A program made the position numbers and the translations under genes. Source: Mesorhizobium sp. AR10 (lineage in GTDB: Bacteria > Pseudomonadota > Alphaproteobacteria > Rhizobiales > Rhizobiaceae). From it: 64,000 bases of DNA. The notes beneath the pieces are model-generated. The model was given only the letters and a program-made list of their open reading frames with translations. It was not told where the DNA came from and searched no databases. Numbering within the stretch: position 1 is the first letter of the stretch; the number at the start of each line of letters is the position of its first letter. Of the stretch, positions 26,352-35,220 are shown one piece after another. The DNA is taken from positions 5,744,001 through 5,808,000 of the forward strand of contig NZ_CP080524.1 of assembly GCF_024746795.1 (NCBI RefSeq), written 5' to 3'.

Positions 26352-27576
26352 CGAGGCCGAAATGAACGAGCCTGGCGCACTCACGCCCGACGATGCAAGG
26401 GAGCGTCGCTGGCGCCTGGCGATCGGCGTCGCCGACGAGACCTCGCCAGCCCTTTCCGACGACGACAGACGGCTTTCGACAGCGCTCGACGCGCTCTATG
26501 GCAATGGCGCCAGCGATGCTGCCGCCGATCCACGCAAGCGGCGTGGCGGTCTCGGCCGGTCGGCGCCGCGCGTTGCGCAATGGATGGGGGACATCCGCTC
26601 CTTCTTTCCCGCGCAGGTCGTCCAGATCGTCCAGAAGGACGCCTTCGAACGGCTGGACCTGAAGCAGATGCTGATGGAGCCGGAATTCCTCAAAGCGATC
26701 GAGGCGGACGTCAATCTGGTTGCCGACCTGATTTCGCTTCGCTCGGTGATGCCGGCCAAGACCAAGGACATCGCCCGCACCATCATCGCCGATATCGTCG
26801 CCAAGCTGATGCAGCGGCTGGAGCAGAAAACCGCGGAGGCGATACGCGGTGCGCTCGACCGGTCGAGACGCACCAACCGTCCGCGCCAACGCGATATCGA
26901 CTGGCCGCGCACCATCTCGGCAAACCTGCGCCACTATCAGCCCGAGCACAAAACCATCGTGCCGGAAAAGCTGGTTGGCTTCATGCGCAAGCAACGCCGG
27001 CTGGTCGATCTGGATGAAGTCGTGCTGTGCGTCGACCAGTCCGGTTCGATGGCAAGCTCGGTGATCTATGCCTCGATCTTCGCCGCGGTGATGGCCTCGC
27101 TGCCGGTTGTGCGCACCAAGCTTGTCTGCTTCGACACTGCCATCGTCGACCTGACCGACGAGCTCAGCGATCCCGTCGAAGTGCTGTTTGGCGTCCAGCT
27201 TGGCGGCGGTACCGACATCAACCAGGCGGTCGCCTATTGTGCCGAGCGCATCGAGCGACCGACCAAGTCCCATTTCGTGCTGATCACCGACCTCTACGAA
27301 GGCGGCAACGGCCAGGAGTTGCTGCGGCGGCTGGCGGGGCTGGTTCGATCCGGCGTCAACGTCGTCGTGCTGCTGGCGCTCACCGATCAGGGCCGGCCCG
27401 GCTATGACCCGGCGATGGCCGGTTCGGTCGCAGCCCTCGGCGTTCCGGTTTTCGCCTGCACGCCGGACCTGTTTCCAGACATGATGGCGACGGCCTTGCG
27501 CCGCGAAGGCATCGGCGCCTGGGCGGCAGGGGCCGACATCAAGCTGGTTCGCGCCGAGGCCGAGACACCCGAATGA
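26344..27576 (+). CDS. VWA domain protein (YehP-like), MoxR partner
   Basis: This is a 410-aa protein whose C-terminal half is a von Willebrand factor A domain with an intact MIDAS: D231-x-S233-x-S235 (DQSGSMASS), T290 (GGGTDINQAV) and D316 (LITDLYEGG). The N-terminal half is helical and carries PRQRDIDWPRTI at about residue 180. The ATG at 26344 has GGGGGAT at good spacing; ATG 26338 is possible. It is the last gene of the SWIM-DUF5691-MoxR-DUF5682-VWA operon. The MIDAS metal site probably holds a client or partner while the ATPase acts on it. It converges on clpV. Confidence 0.88.
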   Translation: MDNEAEMNEPGALTPDDARERRWRLAIGVADETSPALSDDDRRLSTALDALYGNGASDAAADPRKRRGGLGRSAPRVAQWMGDIRSFFPAQVVQIVQKDAFERLDLKQMLMEPEFLKAIEADVNLVADLISLRSVMPAKTKDIARTIIADIVAKLMQRLEQKTAEAIRGALDRSRRTNRPRQRDIDWPRTISANLRHYQPEHKTIVPEKLVGFMRKQRRLVDLDEVVLCVDQSGSMASSVIYASIFAAVMASLPVVRTKLVCFDTAIVDLTDELSDPVEVLFGVQLGGGTDINQAVAYCAERIERPTKSHFVLITDLYEGGNGQELLRRLAGLVRSGVNVVVLLALTDQGRPGYDPAMAGSVAALGVPVFACTPDLFPDMMATALRREGIGAWAAGADIKLVRAEAETPE

Positions 27577-27585
27577 GAGTGTTGG

Positions 27586-30405
27586 CTATTCAAACGAATA
27601 GGCAAACCCCTGGTCGGATGCGCTGACGGTCACCCTGGTCATCTTTTCCCCGTCGAGTGAGCGGTTCAGCACGCCGCGGCTCAGTTCCGGCAGCAGCGTG
27701 TTGGTCAGGATGGCGTCGATCATCCGGCCGCCGGACTCGATCTCGGTGCAGCGCGCCTTGACCAGGTCCATGACACCGTCGCCGATCACTAGCTCGGCGT
27801 CGTGACTGGCGCGCAGTCGCCGTGCGATCTTGGCAAACTGGTGACGTGTGATGGCCTCGATCATCGAATCCGAGAGCGGATAATAGGGTATGGTCACCAC
27901 GCGGCCGAGGAAGGCCGCCGGGAAGACCTTCAGAAGCGGGCCACGCAGTGCCGTGTCGAGGTCGTCGAGCCCGGCCCGCACCGTGCCGTTTCCCGTCCGG
28001 TCCATGATGACCTCGGAACCGACATTCGAGGTCAGCAGGATCAGCGTGTTCTTGAAATCGATCCGCCGGCCCTCGCTGTCGTCCATCATCCCCTTGTCGA
28101 AGACCTGGAAGAAAATCTCATGCACGTCGGGGTGGGCCTTCTCGACCTCGTCGAGCAGGATCACCGAATAAGGCTTGCGACGCACGGCCTCGGTGAGAAT
28201 ACCGCCCTTGCCGTAGCCGACATATCCGGGCGGCGCTCCCTTCAGCGTAGAGACGGTGTGGGCTTCCTGGAACTCGGACATGTTGATCGAGATCAGGTTC
28301 TGCTCGCCGCCATAGAGCGTCTCGGCCAGCGCCAGCGCGGTCTCGGTCTTGCCGACCCCCGAAGGGCCGCAAAGCAGGAACACGCCCACCGGCTTTTCCG
28401 GCGCGCCGAGCCCGGCGCGGCTGGTCTGTACGCGCTTGGCGATCATCTCCATGGCATGATCCTGGCCAACGACGCGCTCGGAGAGTACCGAGGCAAGCCG
28501 CAGCGCCTTCTCGGTCTGGCTCGACAGCATCCGCCCGGTCGGGATGCCGGTCCAGTCCTGGACCACGGCAGCCACGGCGTTGCGGTCGACCGACGGCAGG
28601 ATCAGCGGCGTCTCGCCTTGCGCCTCGGCCAGTTCGGCCATCAGTTCGCGCAGCCGCGCAAGATCGGCGGCCGGATCCGAGGGCGCAGGATCGGCATCCG
28701 CCGGCGCCTTGGCCTCGTCCTTGGCTTTCGTCGCCTTGGTTTTGGCTGTTTCAATCTCGGCTGTTTCAGTCTGGGGCGGCTCAGCCTTGGGCACCTTGGT
28801 CTTTTCTGCGTCCACTGCTGCTGTTTCGGTATCCGCCTCTTGTGTCTCCACCGTATCGAGCGGCACACCCTCGCCGCGCAGCCTGGCGCGCAATTCGAGG
28901 ATTTCGGCAACCAGCGTCTTTTCCCGGTCCCAGCGCTCCTGCGCGGCGGCGAGCGTGACTTCGGTTTCAGCGAGCCCGGTGTCGACCCTTGTCTTTCGGT
29001 CGTCCACCTCGATGCCGATCGCAGCCTCGCGGCCAATGATGCCTTGCTCGACCTCCAGCGCCTGCCGGCGGCGCAGAATGTCTTCGACTTCGGCGGGCGT
29101 GGCGTGCTGCGATATCGCGACCCTGGCGCACGCGGTGTCGAGAAGGCTCACCGCCTTGTCCGGCAATTGCCGCGCCGGGATGTAGCGATGCGACAGGCTG
29201 ACCGCCGCCTCGATCGCCTCATCCAGTATCTGGACCTTGTGGTGCTGCTCCAGAACGCCGGCGACACCGCGCAGCATGAGAACAGCCACCACTTCCGACG
29301 GCTCGTCGATCTTGACCACCTGGAAGCGGCGGGTAAGTGCCGGGTCCTTCTCGATGTACTGCTTGTATTCGGCCCAGGTGGTCGCTGCGATTGTGCGCAG
29401 TTCGCCCCGCGCCAGCGCCGGTTTCAAAAGATTGGCGGCATCGCCTGTTCCCGCAGCACCCCCCGCCCCGATCAAGGTATGAGCTTCATCGATGAACAGG
29501 ATGACCGGCGTTTCAGAGGATTGAACCTCGTCGATGACCGCCTTCAGGCGCTTTTCGAACTCGCCCTTGACGCTGGCGCCCGCCTGCATCAGGCCGACGT
29601 CGAGCATGCGCACGCTGATGCCTTGCAGCGTCGGCGGCACATCCCCCTCGGCGATGCGCAAGGCAAAGCCCTCGACAACAGCGGTCTTGCCCACCCCGGC
29701 CTCGCCGGTCAGGATCGGGTTGTTCTGCCGGCGCCGCATCAGGATATCGATGATCTGCCTGATCTCCGGGTCGCGGCCGACGACCGGGTCGATCTTGCCG
29801 TCGCGGGCACGCTGGGTCAGGTCGGTGGCATATTTGGCCAGCGCCGAATCCCCGCCCGGAGCCCGCCGCGGCGTCTCGGCGGCGGGAACCGCGCTGGTGG
29901 AGGCCCCGCCTTCGAGTGAGCCTTCCACCACCTCCTCGAACCGGCTGACAACCGCGTCCGCATCGATCTTGTCGAACTCGCCGCTGATTTTCGACACCAG
30001 GCCTTCCAGAACCGGCGTCTTCAGGCAGGCAAGCAAAACATGCGCGCTGCGGACTTCCTCGACGCCGAATTCCAGCGTTGCCAGGTTCCAGGCTTCCTGG
30101 ATGGCGTGAAAGATATGGTCGGAAAACTCCTCGATCGACGTGGCGCCATAGGGCAGCTTATCGACGGCGCGGGTCATATCGGCGGTGAGCCGACCCGCGT
30201 CCACCCCGGCATCAGCAAGCATCAGCTGCACATCCGAGCGATCGGAAAGCACCAGTTGTTCGATGAAGTGGACGAGTTCGACGTAAGGATTGCCGCGCAG
30301 CTTGGCGGCGTCGGCTGCCGCCTTGAAGGCGCGCACACAGACAGGATTGAGCTTACCGACCAGTTCCTTGCGTTTGAAACTCTGCGATGACCGGCGCTGC
30401 TCCAT
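27586..30405 (-). CDS. tssH: T6SS ATPase TssH/ClpV
   Basis: This is a cytosolic AAA+ unfoldase of 939 aa that disassembles contracted TssB/TssC sheaths. An N-terminal Clp-N domain (residues ~10-160) precedes nucleotide-binding domain 1 with GEAGVGKT near 235 and [17 protein letters not shown]. Domain 2 has [16 protein letters not shown] near 680. Between them, about residues 515-575 form a Lys/Glu/Ala/Thr-rich insert in the middle domain that I do not recognise from other ClpV proteins. The ATG follows CAGGAG. It is alone on the minus strand, divergent from tssA, and has TGTTAACAAC in its leader. Confidence 0.95.
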   Translation of the reverse strand: MEQRRSSQSFKRKELVGKLNPVCVRAFKAAADAAKLRGNPYVELVHFIEQLVLSDRSDVQLMLADAGVDAGRLTADMTRAVDKLPYGATSIEEFSDHIFHAIQEAWNLATLEFGVEEVRSAHVLLACLKTPVLEGLVSKISGEFDKIDADAVVSRFEEVVEGSLEGGASTSAVPAAETPRRAPGGDSALAKYATDLTQRARDGKIDPVVGRDPEIRQIIDILMRRRQNNPILTGEAGVGKTAVVEGFALRIAEGDVPPTLQGISVRMLDVGLMQAGASVKGEFEKRLKAVIDEVQSSETPVILFIDEAHTLIGAGGAAGTGDAANLLKPALARGELRTIAATTWAEYKQYIEKDPALTRRFQVVKIDEPSEVVAVLMLRGVAGVLEQHHKVQILDEAIEAAVSLSHRYIPARQLPDKAVSLLDTACARVAISQHATPAEVEDILRRRQALEVEQGIIGREAAIGIEVDDRKTRVDTGLAETEVTLAAAQERWDREKTLVAEILELRARLRGEGVPLDTVETQEADTETAAVDAEKTKVPKAEPPQTETAEIETAKTKATKAKDEAKAPADADPAPSDPAADLARLRELMAELAEAQGETPLILPSVDRNAVAAVVQDWTGIPTGRMLSSQTEKALRLASVLSERVVGQDHAMEMIAKRVQTSRAGLGAPEKPVGVFLLCGPSGVGKTETALALAETLYGGEQNLISINMSEFQEAHTVSTLKGAPPGYVGYGKGGILTEAVRRKPYSVILLDEVEKAHPDVHEIFFQVFDKGMMDDSEGRRIDFKNTLILLTSNVGSEVIMDRTGNGTVRAGLDDLDTALRGPLLKVFPAAFLGRVVTIPYYPLSDSMIEAITRHQFAKIARRLRASHDAELVIGDGVMDLVKARCTEIESGGRMIDAILTNTLLPELSRGVLNRSLDGEKMTRVTVSASDQGFAYSFE

Positions 30406-30749
30406 AGAACTTGCTCCTGTAATCAGGGCTGCCTGTTAACAACCTGCCACATAAGCAGCGACTTGACAAAGCGTGCGTTGGATAGGGCGGTCTCGATGCC
30501 CGATGCAGCCGATACTCTTCCGCTTCATGGACCACCCCGCGCCGCTGGCCGGAAAGAACCACGGAATTGCGCACTTCTATGCGATGCATTTCACATACAG
30601 GATCTGGCAATCGCTGCACGGATTTCGGCGAGCAAACCCACTTTGCAAACCTTCCGTTAATTTTGAGCAGCATCTGATTTTGTGATAAGTTGAATCTGTG
30701 TGATAAAAGTTGGTCATGCGCGGCCAAGGGCCGGTCGCTGGGGGTAGGT
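30406..30749. promoter_or_regulatory. Divergent clpV/tssA promoter region
   Basis: These 344 bases without a convincing gene separate clpV (minus) and tssA (plus). The part nearest tssA (30650-30715) is clearly AT-richer and contains two copies of TGTGATAA, at 30681-30688 and 30699-30706, both followed by a GTTG. The part nearest clpV holds TGTTAACAAC at 30434-30443, which also occurs upstream of vgrG. No sigma-54 promoter with correct spacing was found. Short open frames at 30473-30685 look non-coding. Confidence 0.5.
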
Positions 30750-31916
30750 GTGATTGATCTCGCACTCTGGCTGAATCCGCTGGACGGTGAAAACCCGTCA
30801 GGGGAGGATTTGCGCAACGATCCGGCCTTCCACGAGCTGGAGCGCCTGACCGAGCCGCAGCTCAAGGTCGTCCACGACGGGCGCAACAAGCCTGCCTCGC
30901 AAACTGTCACTCCGGTCGACTGGCCCGCCGTCCTCGACAAGGCGGAGGAGTTGCGTTCGCATGGCCGGGACCTGCGCCTGCTTGTCATTGTCACCCGTGC
31001 GCTGGCCAATGAGCAGGGGCTCGCGGGGCTCGCCCAGGGCCTGACCCTTATTGCTCAGACCTTCGATGCGCACTGGGAGACCATGCACCCGGCGCTGCGG
31101 CCCAACGCTGCGCCGCGCGAAGCCGCCTTGCGCCGCATCAACGCGTTGCTCGACCTGCAGAATGGCCAGGACGGTTTGTTGGCGAACCTGCGGCAAATGA
31201 TTTTCTTTGCACCGCGCCCGATCGGCCCGATCAGCGGACGCGATCTGGAACAGGGCGCGCTGGACGACCGGGTCATGCTGCAGGAAGCCGCGTCGGGATT
31301 GAACAACGCCGAGAAGGCAGCGCTGGTCAGTGCGCACGGGCAGCTTTTGAACCGGGTGCGCACCGCTTGTGCGGCACAGGCGGATCAGGCCAACGCAGAA
31401 ATGACGGCGCTCATCGGCGATGCCCAAGCCGCCGTCACGGCGCTCGACGCCGTCGATACAGCGCTGAACGTTCGTCTTGAAGGCAGCGGCGCCACTGTTC
31501 CGGAATTGATGCGGTTTCTGCAGCGTTTGCTGACGACCCTCGAACGGTATTCCGCAGCCGAGGCAGCGACGAATGGCGAAGCGAAGCCGGTGCCCACCCC
31601 GGCAGATCCGGGACCTCCGGTCCGAAACGGTCATGGAGCCGAGACAATGGCAAGCTACGCGGAACCGAGTGCGGGGCTCCCCGACAGGATCTCCTCGCGC
31701 GACGACGTTGTGAAATGCCTCGACCTTGTGGTGGCGTTCTATGACCGCACCGAGCCGTCGAGCCCGATCCCGCATCTCGCCCGCCGGGTGCGGCGGATGG
31801 TGCATATGGATTTCGTTGAACTGATGGAAGATCTCGCCCCGTCGGGGCTGAAGGAGTTCCGGCTGCTTGCCGGCGTTCCCGACGCCAAGAAGACCGCCCA
31901 GAAGGATGAAAGGTAG
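30750..31916 (+). CDS. tssA: T6SS protein TssA
   Basis: This is the T6SS tail-assembly cap/baseplate-associated protein TssA, 388 aa. The ImpA-N domain spans about residues 5-130 (WLNPLDGENPSGEDLRNDPA, LTLIAQTFDAHWETMHPALR). A linker follows, and the short C-terminal segment has SSPIPHLARRVRRMVHMDF. The GTG at 30750 after GGGGGTAG is chosen; an upstream TTG at 30690 would place coding sequence across the promoter repeats. It is the first gene of the main structural operon, six bases ahead of tssB. Confidence 0.92.
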   Translation: MIDLALWLNPLDGENPSGEDLRNDPAFHELERLTEPQLKVVHDGRNKPASQTVTPVDWPAVLDKAEELRSHGRDLRLLVIVTRALANEQGLAGLAQGLTLIAQTFDAHWETMHPALRPNAAPREAALRRINALLDLQNGQDGLLANLRQMIFFAPRPIGPISGRDLEQGALDDRVMLQEAASGLNNAEKAALVSAHGQLLNRVRTACAAQADQANAEMTALIGDAQAAVTALDAVDTALNVRLEGSGATVPELMRFLQRLLTTLERYSAAEAATNGEAKPVPTPADPGPPVRNGHGAETMASYAEPSAGLPDRISSRDDVVKCLDLVVAFYDRTEPSSPIPHLARRVRRMVHMDFVELMEDLAPSGLKEFRLLAGVPDAKKTAQKDER

Positions 31917-31922
31917 CAACAC

Positions 31923-32459
31923 ATGCCAGCCGAAAGCAAAGCAAAGGTCATCGAGCGAAATCGCGCACCGCGTGTGCAGATCGCCTACGATGTCGAAACC
32001 TACGGCAGCCCGACGACGATCGAACTGCCGTTTGTCATGGGCGTGATGGCCGACCTGTCCGGCGCATCGCAGACCAAGGAAGCGTCGAAGACGGTTCTGG
32101 ACCGCTCCTTCGTCGAGACCGACGCCAACCGGTTCCCCAAGTTCATGGAGGCGCTCGGACCCCGAGTGAAGGCGCGCGTGAAAAACACGCTGCCGCAGGC
32201 AGAAGGTGCTGAGCGCGACGAAGAACTGGCGCTCGATCTCACCTTCACCAAGATGGGCGATTTCGCACCCGACAAGATCGCCGAGCAGGTTCCGCAGCTG
32301 GCCGAGATCCTCAAGATGCGGCGCCAGCTGGAGGAGTTGCTCGGCTTCATGGACGGGCGGGTCGATGCCGAAAAACGCATCGCCCAACTGCTGAACAACC
32401 AGCCGCTGCTCGGCCAGATCGCCAGCCAGGCGCTGGCCGACGACAAGGGTGAGGAATAA
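31923..32459 (+). CDS. tssB: T6SS contractile sheath small subunit TssB
   Basis: This is the small sheath subunit (VipA), 178 aa, which polymerises with TssC into the contractile cylinder. Family stretches include RVQIAYDVETYG, LPFVMGVMADLSG and a C-terminal FMDGRVDAEKRIAQLL. It lies six bases after tssA and three bases ahead of tssC. Confidence 0.96.
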   Translation: MPAESKAKVIERNRAPRVQIAYDVETYGSPTTIELPFVMGVMADLSGASQTKEASKTVLDRSFVETDANRFPKFMEALGPRVKARVKNTLPQAEGAERDEELALDLTFTKMGDFAPDKIAEQVPQLAEILKMRRQLEELLGFMDGRVDAEKRIAQLLNNQPLLGQIASQALADDKGEE

Positions 32460-32462
32460 GCC

Positions 32463-33971
32463 ATGGCCGAACAGCAAAAGACCGCAGTAGCAGGGGTCGC
32501 CGAGGCCGAAGCCGTCGACCTCGGAGAATTCAGCCAACTGCTGGAGAAGGACTTCAAGGTCAAGAAAGACGACAGCGAGAAGCTGCAGCAATTGGTGCGC
32601 AACCTTGCGCTGGCAGCACAATCGCGCTCCGAGACGACGACGATTTCGTCCAACTCGATCAAGTCGATCAAGTCGCTGATCGCCGGCATCGACAAGATGC
32701 TGACGACCCAGGTCAACGAGATCATGCACGCGCCGGAAGTGCGGGAAATGGAAGGCACGTGGCGCGGCCTCTGGTATCTCATCAACAACACCGAGACGGA
32801 TCAGAAGCTGAAGATCCGGGTCATGAACATTTCCAAGGAGCAGCTGGCCGATACGCTCGAAGACTATGAAGGCCAGATGTGGGATCAGAGCCCGATCTTC
32901 AAGAAGGTCTACACCGACGAGTATTCGATGCTCGGCGGCGAACCGATCGGCTGCGTGATCGGCGCCTACGAATTCTCGAACCACCCGCGTGACGTCGGCC
33001 TGCTGCGCAACGTTTCCGGCATCTGCGCCTCGGCGCACACGCCGTTTATCGCCGCCGCCTCGCCGCGCCTTTTCCGCATGGACAGCTGGCAGGAATTGCC
33101 GAACCCGCAAGACCTGCAGCAGATCGTCTCAAACCCGGCCTATGCCTCGTGGCAGTCGCTGCGCGAGAGCGAAGATGCGCGCTACATCGGGCTGACCATG
33201 CCACGCGTTCTGGCACGGCTGCCCTATGGCGCCGATACCGTCCCGGTCAAGGGCTTCTCCTTCGAAGAAGAAGTGCAGGGCGACCACCACAAATACGTCT
33301 GGATGAATGCCGCCTTCCCGATGGGCGTTAACATAAACCGCAGCCACAAGCTCTATGGCTGGGGCACCCAGATCCGCGGCGTCGAGAATGGCGGCACGGT
33401 CCTCAACCTGCCGGTGCACAGCTTCCCGACCGACGACGGGTCGATCGCCATGAAGTGTCCGACCGAAGTCGCCATCGACGACCGGCGCGAGGCGGAACTG
33501 GCCAAGCTCGGCCTGATGCCGATCCTGCACCGGAAGAATACCGATCTCGCGGCCTTCATCGGCGCACACTCGCTGCAGGATGACGAGACGCGGGCGGGCC
33601 GGTTGGTCGATCCTGATGCCCAGTCCAACGAACGGCTGAGCGCCAACCTGCCCTATCTGTTCCCGGTCTCGCGCTTCGCGCACTACCTCAAGGCGATTGC
33701 GCGCGACAAGGTCGGCTCGTTCAAGGAGCGGTCCGACATGCAGATCTGGTTGACCGAGTGGATCAACCGGTACGTGCTGGCCAACCCGGCCTTCGCCGAC
33801 GACAAGGCGCGCGCCAAGCGCCCGCTTGCCGCCGCGGAGGTTCAGGTCGACAGCGTGGAGGGCCGGCCGGGCTATTACAATGCACGCTTCTATCTGCGCC
33901 CGCACTACCAGCTGGAGGGCATCAATGCGTCGCTCCGGCTGGTGTCGGAACTACCATCCGTGAAGACTTGA
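32463..33971 (+). CDS. tssC: T6SS contractile sheath large subunit TssC
   Basis: This is the large sheath subunit (VipB), 502 aa. Typical segments are MEGTWRGLWYLINNTETD at about residue 98, DEYSMLGGEPIGCVIGAYEF at about 152 and the C-terminal RPHYQLEGINASLRLVSELP. It is full length and intact. hcp follows after 47 bases with its own strong ribosome site. Confidence 0.97.
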   Translation: MAEQQKTAVAGVAEAEAVDLGEFSQLLEKDFKVKKDDSEKLQQLVRNLALAAQSRSETTTISSNSIKSIKSLIAGIDKMLTTQVNEIMHAPEVREMEGTWRGLWYLINNTETDQKLKIRVMNISKEQLADTLEDYEGQMWDQSPIFKKVYTDEYSMLGGEPIGCVIGAYEFSNHPRDVGLLRNVSGICASAHTPFIAAASPRLFRMDSWQELPNPQDLQQIVSNPAYASWQSLRESEDARYIGLTMPRVLARLPYGADTVPVKGFSFEEEVQGDHHKYVWMNAAFPMGVNINRSHKLYGWGTQIRGVENGGTVLNLPVHSFPTDDGSIAMKCPTEVAIDDRREAELAKLGLMPILHRKNTDLAAFIGAHSLQDDETRAGRLVDPDAQSNERLSANLPYLFPVSRFAHYLKAIARDKVGSFKERSDMQIWLTEWINRYVLANPAFADDKARAKRPLAAAEVQVDSVEGRPGYYNARFYLRPHYQLEGINASLRLVSELPSVKT

Positions 33972-34018
33972 TTTGCAGCAATGACAATTGGTTTTTTTGA
34001 TAGCGGTGGAGAAAGACA

Positions 34019-34474
34019 ATGGCAGTGAAAATTGACGGTTTTCTCAAGGTTCCGGATATCACGGGTCCAAGCACTCGCGACGGCCATGAGGACGAGATCG
34101 AAATCCATGGCGTCGACTACAAGATGGTCGCACCCTATGACCCAAATTCGCTGTCACGCCGCGGTCGCGTGTCCATGGGCATGATCAAGTTCACCAAACA
34201 CTATGACAAGGCCTCGCCCTATCTGAAAAAGGCGCTGTTCGACAACAAGGCTCTTGACGAGGTGGTGTTCTCGGCACGCCGGACCATCGATGGCGAGACC
34301 AGCGATTACCTGGTCGTTACCCTGACCGACGCCTCGATCATGGAATACGACATGTCGCAGGCCGAGGATGAGGAAGACTTGATCCAGGAGGAGGTCAGCT
34401 TCGCCTACAAGAAGATCAAGTTCGTCTATGACGGCAATGATGAAGCCGAAATGGATGTCTATGTCGGCAAGTGA
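34019..34474 (+). CDS. hcp: T6SS tube protein Hcp (TssD)
   Basis: This is the hexameric inner-tube protein, 151 aa, secreted on contraction. Hcp-family features include a DEIEIHGVDYKMVAPYD start, ISF-like strand MGMIKFTKHYDKASPYLKKA and the C-terminal VSFAYKKIKFVYD. No extension domain is present, so it is a tube-only Hcp. GGAGAAAG stands seven bases ahead of the ATG, the best ribosome site in the operon, in keeping with the high demand for Hcp. tssE overlaps its 3' end by 20 bases. Confidence 0.95.
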   Translation: MAVKIDGFLKVPDITGPSTRDGHEDEIEIHGVDYKMVAPYDPNSLSRRGRVSMGMIKFTKHYDKASPYLKKALFDNKALDEVVFSARRTIDGETSDYLVVTLTDASIMEYDMSQAEDEEDLIQEEVSFAYKKIKFVYDGNDEAEMDVYVGK

Positions 34475-35219
34475 GACGCGGGCTAAGCGTCCCGGCACGG
34501 AAAAGATACCGGCCGGTGGCAGTTCACGGGCAAGGAGCGAGGCGGTCCAGCCTTCCCTTTGGGATCGCCTCGTCAACGATCTGCCGGGCCTGAGTTCGGA
34601 GATAGACGGGTTGAAGCGGGCTCTGCAGGAGGAGCTTGGCGAAGACCGTCTGGAAGAGTTGCTGACGAACGGTTCACGGCTGATCGATGCCGACGCCGTG
34701 CTGACCGCCGATCAGAAGCGGCGGTTGCATCGGCTGGCGTTCCAGAACCGGCACCGCGGCGAGCTCGAAAGCCGTGGGATCGTGGTATCGGCCAGCGTGC
34801 TTCGCGAGGCGGTGCGGCGCGACATCGAGGCGCTCTTCAACACTGAGCGCTTCGAAGCCGTGCCACTGCTTTCCGACCTTGAAAGCGAACAGATTGGCGA
34901 CAATCCGCCGTCGCTCGCCGATTTTCCGGAGGTGCGCCGAAGCGTCGTCAACTATGGGGTGCCGTCCTTCTCGGGCCGTTCATCCCGCGACTTCGATCGC
35001 GACACCCTGGCGCGCGAGATCCGCGCCGTGCTCGCCACGTTCGAGCCACGCCTCAAGGAGAGCGCGACAAAGGTCACCGTCAACCTTGGCGACAAACTGG
35101 GCCTGAAGATCGAGATCGACGCCGTGCTGATCATGACGCCGACGCCCGAACGCATGCGGCTTCGCACCATGATCAATCTCGACAACGGCATGGCGCGAAC
35201 CGAGTTCAGGGAAGCCTGA
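34455..35219 (+). CDS. tssE: T6SS baseplate protein TssE
   Basis: This is a baseplate wedge subunit related to phage gp25, 254 aa, longer than the usual ~140-180 aa. The N-terminal third is extra (PSLWDRLVNDLPG onward, with LTADQKRRLHRLAF). The gp25-like core follows: RRDIEALFNTERFE, SVVNYGVPSFSG, LAREIRAVLATFEPRL and LKIEIDAVLI. Start candidates ATG 34455 and ATG 34461 both overlap hcp; the choice is uncertain. It ends one base before tssF. Confidence 0.9.
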   Translation: MSMSASETRAKRPGTEKIPAGGSSRARSEAVQPSLWDRLVNDLPGLSSEIDGLKRALQEELGEDRLEELLTNGSRLIDADAVLTADQKRRLHRLAFQNRHRGELESRGIVVSASVLREAVRRDIEALFNTERFEAVPLLSDLESEQIGDNPPSLADFPEVRRSVVNYGVPSFSGRSSRDFDRDTLAREIRAVLATFEPRLKESATKVTVNLGDKLGLKIEIDAVLIMTPTPERMRLRTMINLDNGMARTEFREA

Positions 35220-35220
35220 G

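Noticed and set aside
27802..29919. Plus-strand 705-codon open frame opposite clpV
   Set aside because: It lies wholly within clpV in antisense and its composition (Arg/Asp/Leu/His-rich) is typical of a GC-rich shadow frame.
30598..30618. Sigma-54 promoter candidate (TGGCAATCGCTGCA)
   Set aside because: The GG-to-GC spacing is two bases too short for a -24/-12 promoter.
30473..30685. Small plus-strand ORF of ~70 aa in the clpV/tssA gap
   Set aside because: No ribosome site, no recognised family, and it spans the AT-rich promoter-like region.
30798..33110. Minus-strand 770-codon open frame across tssA-tssB-tssC
   Set aside because: It is antisense to three well-supported genes, shows no family similarity and has no ribosome site; a codon-bias artefact.
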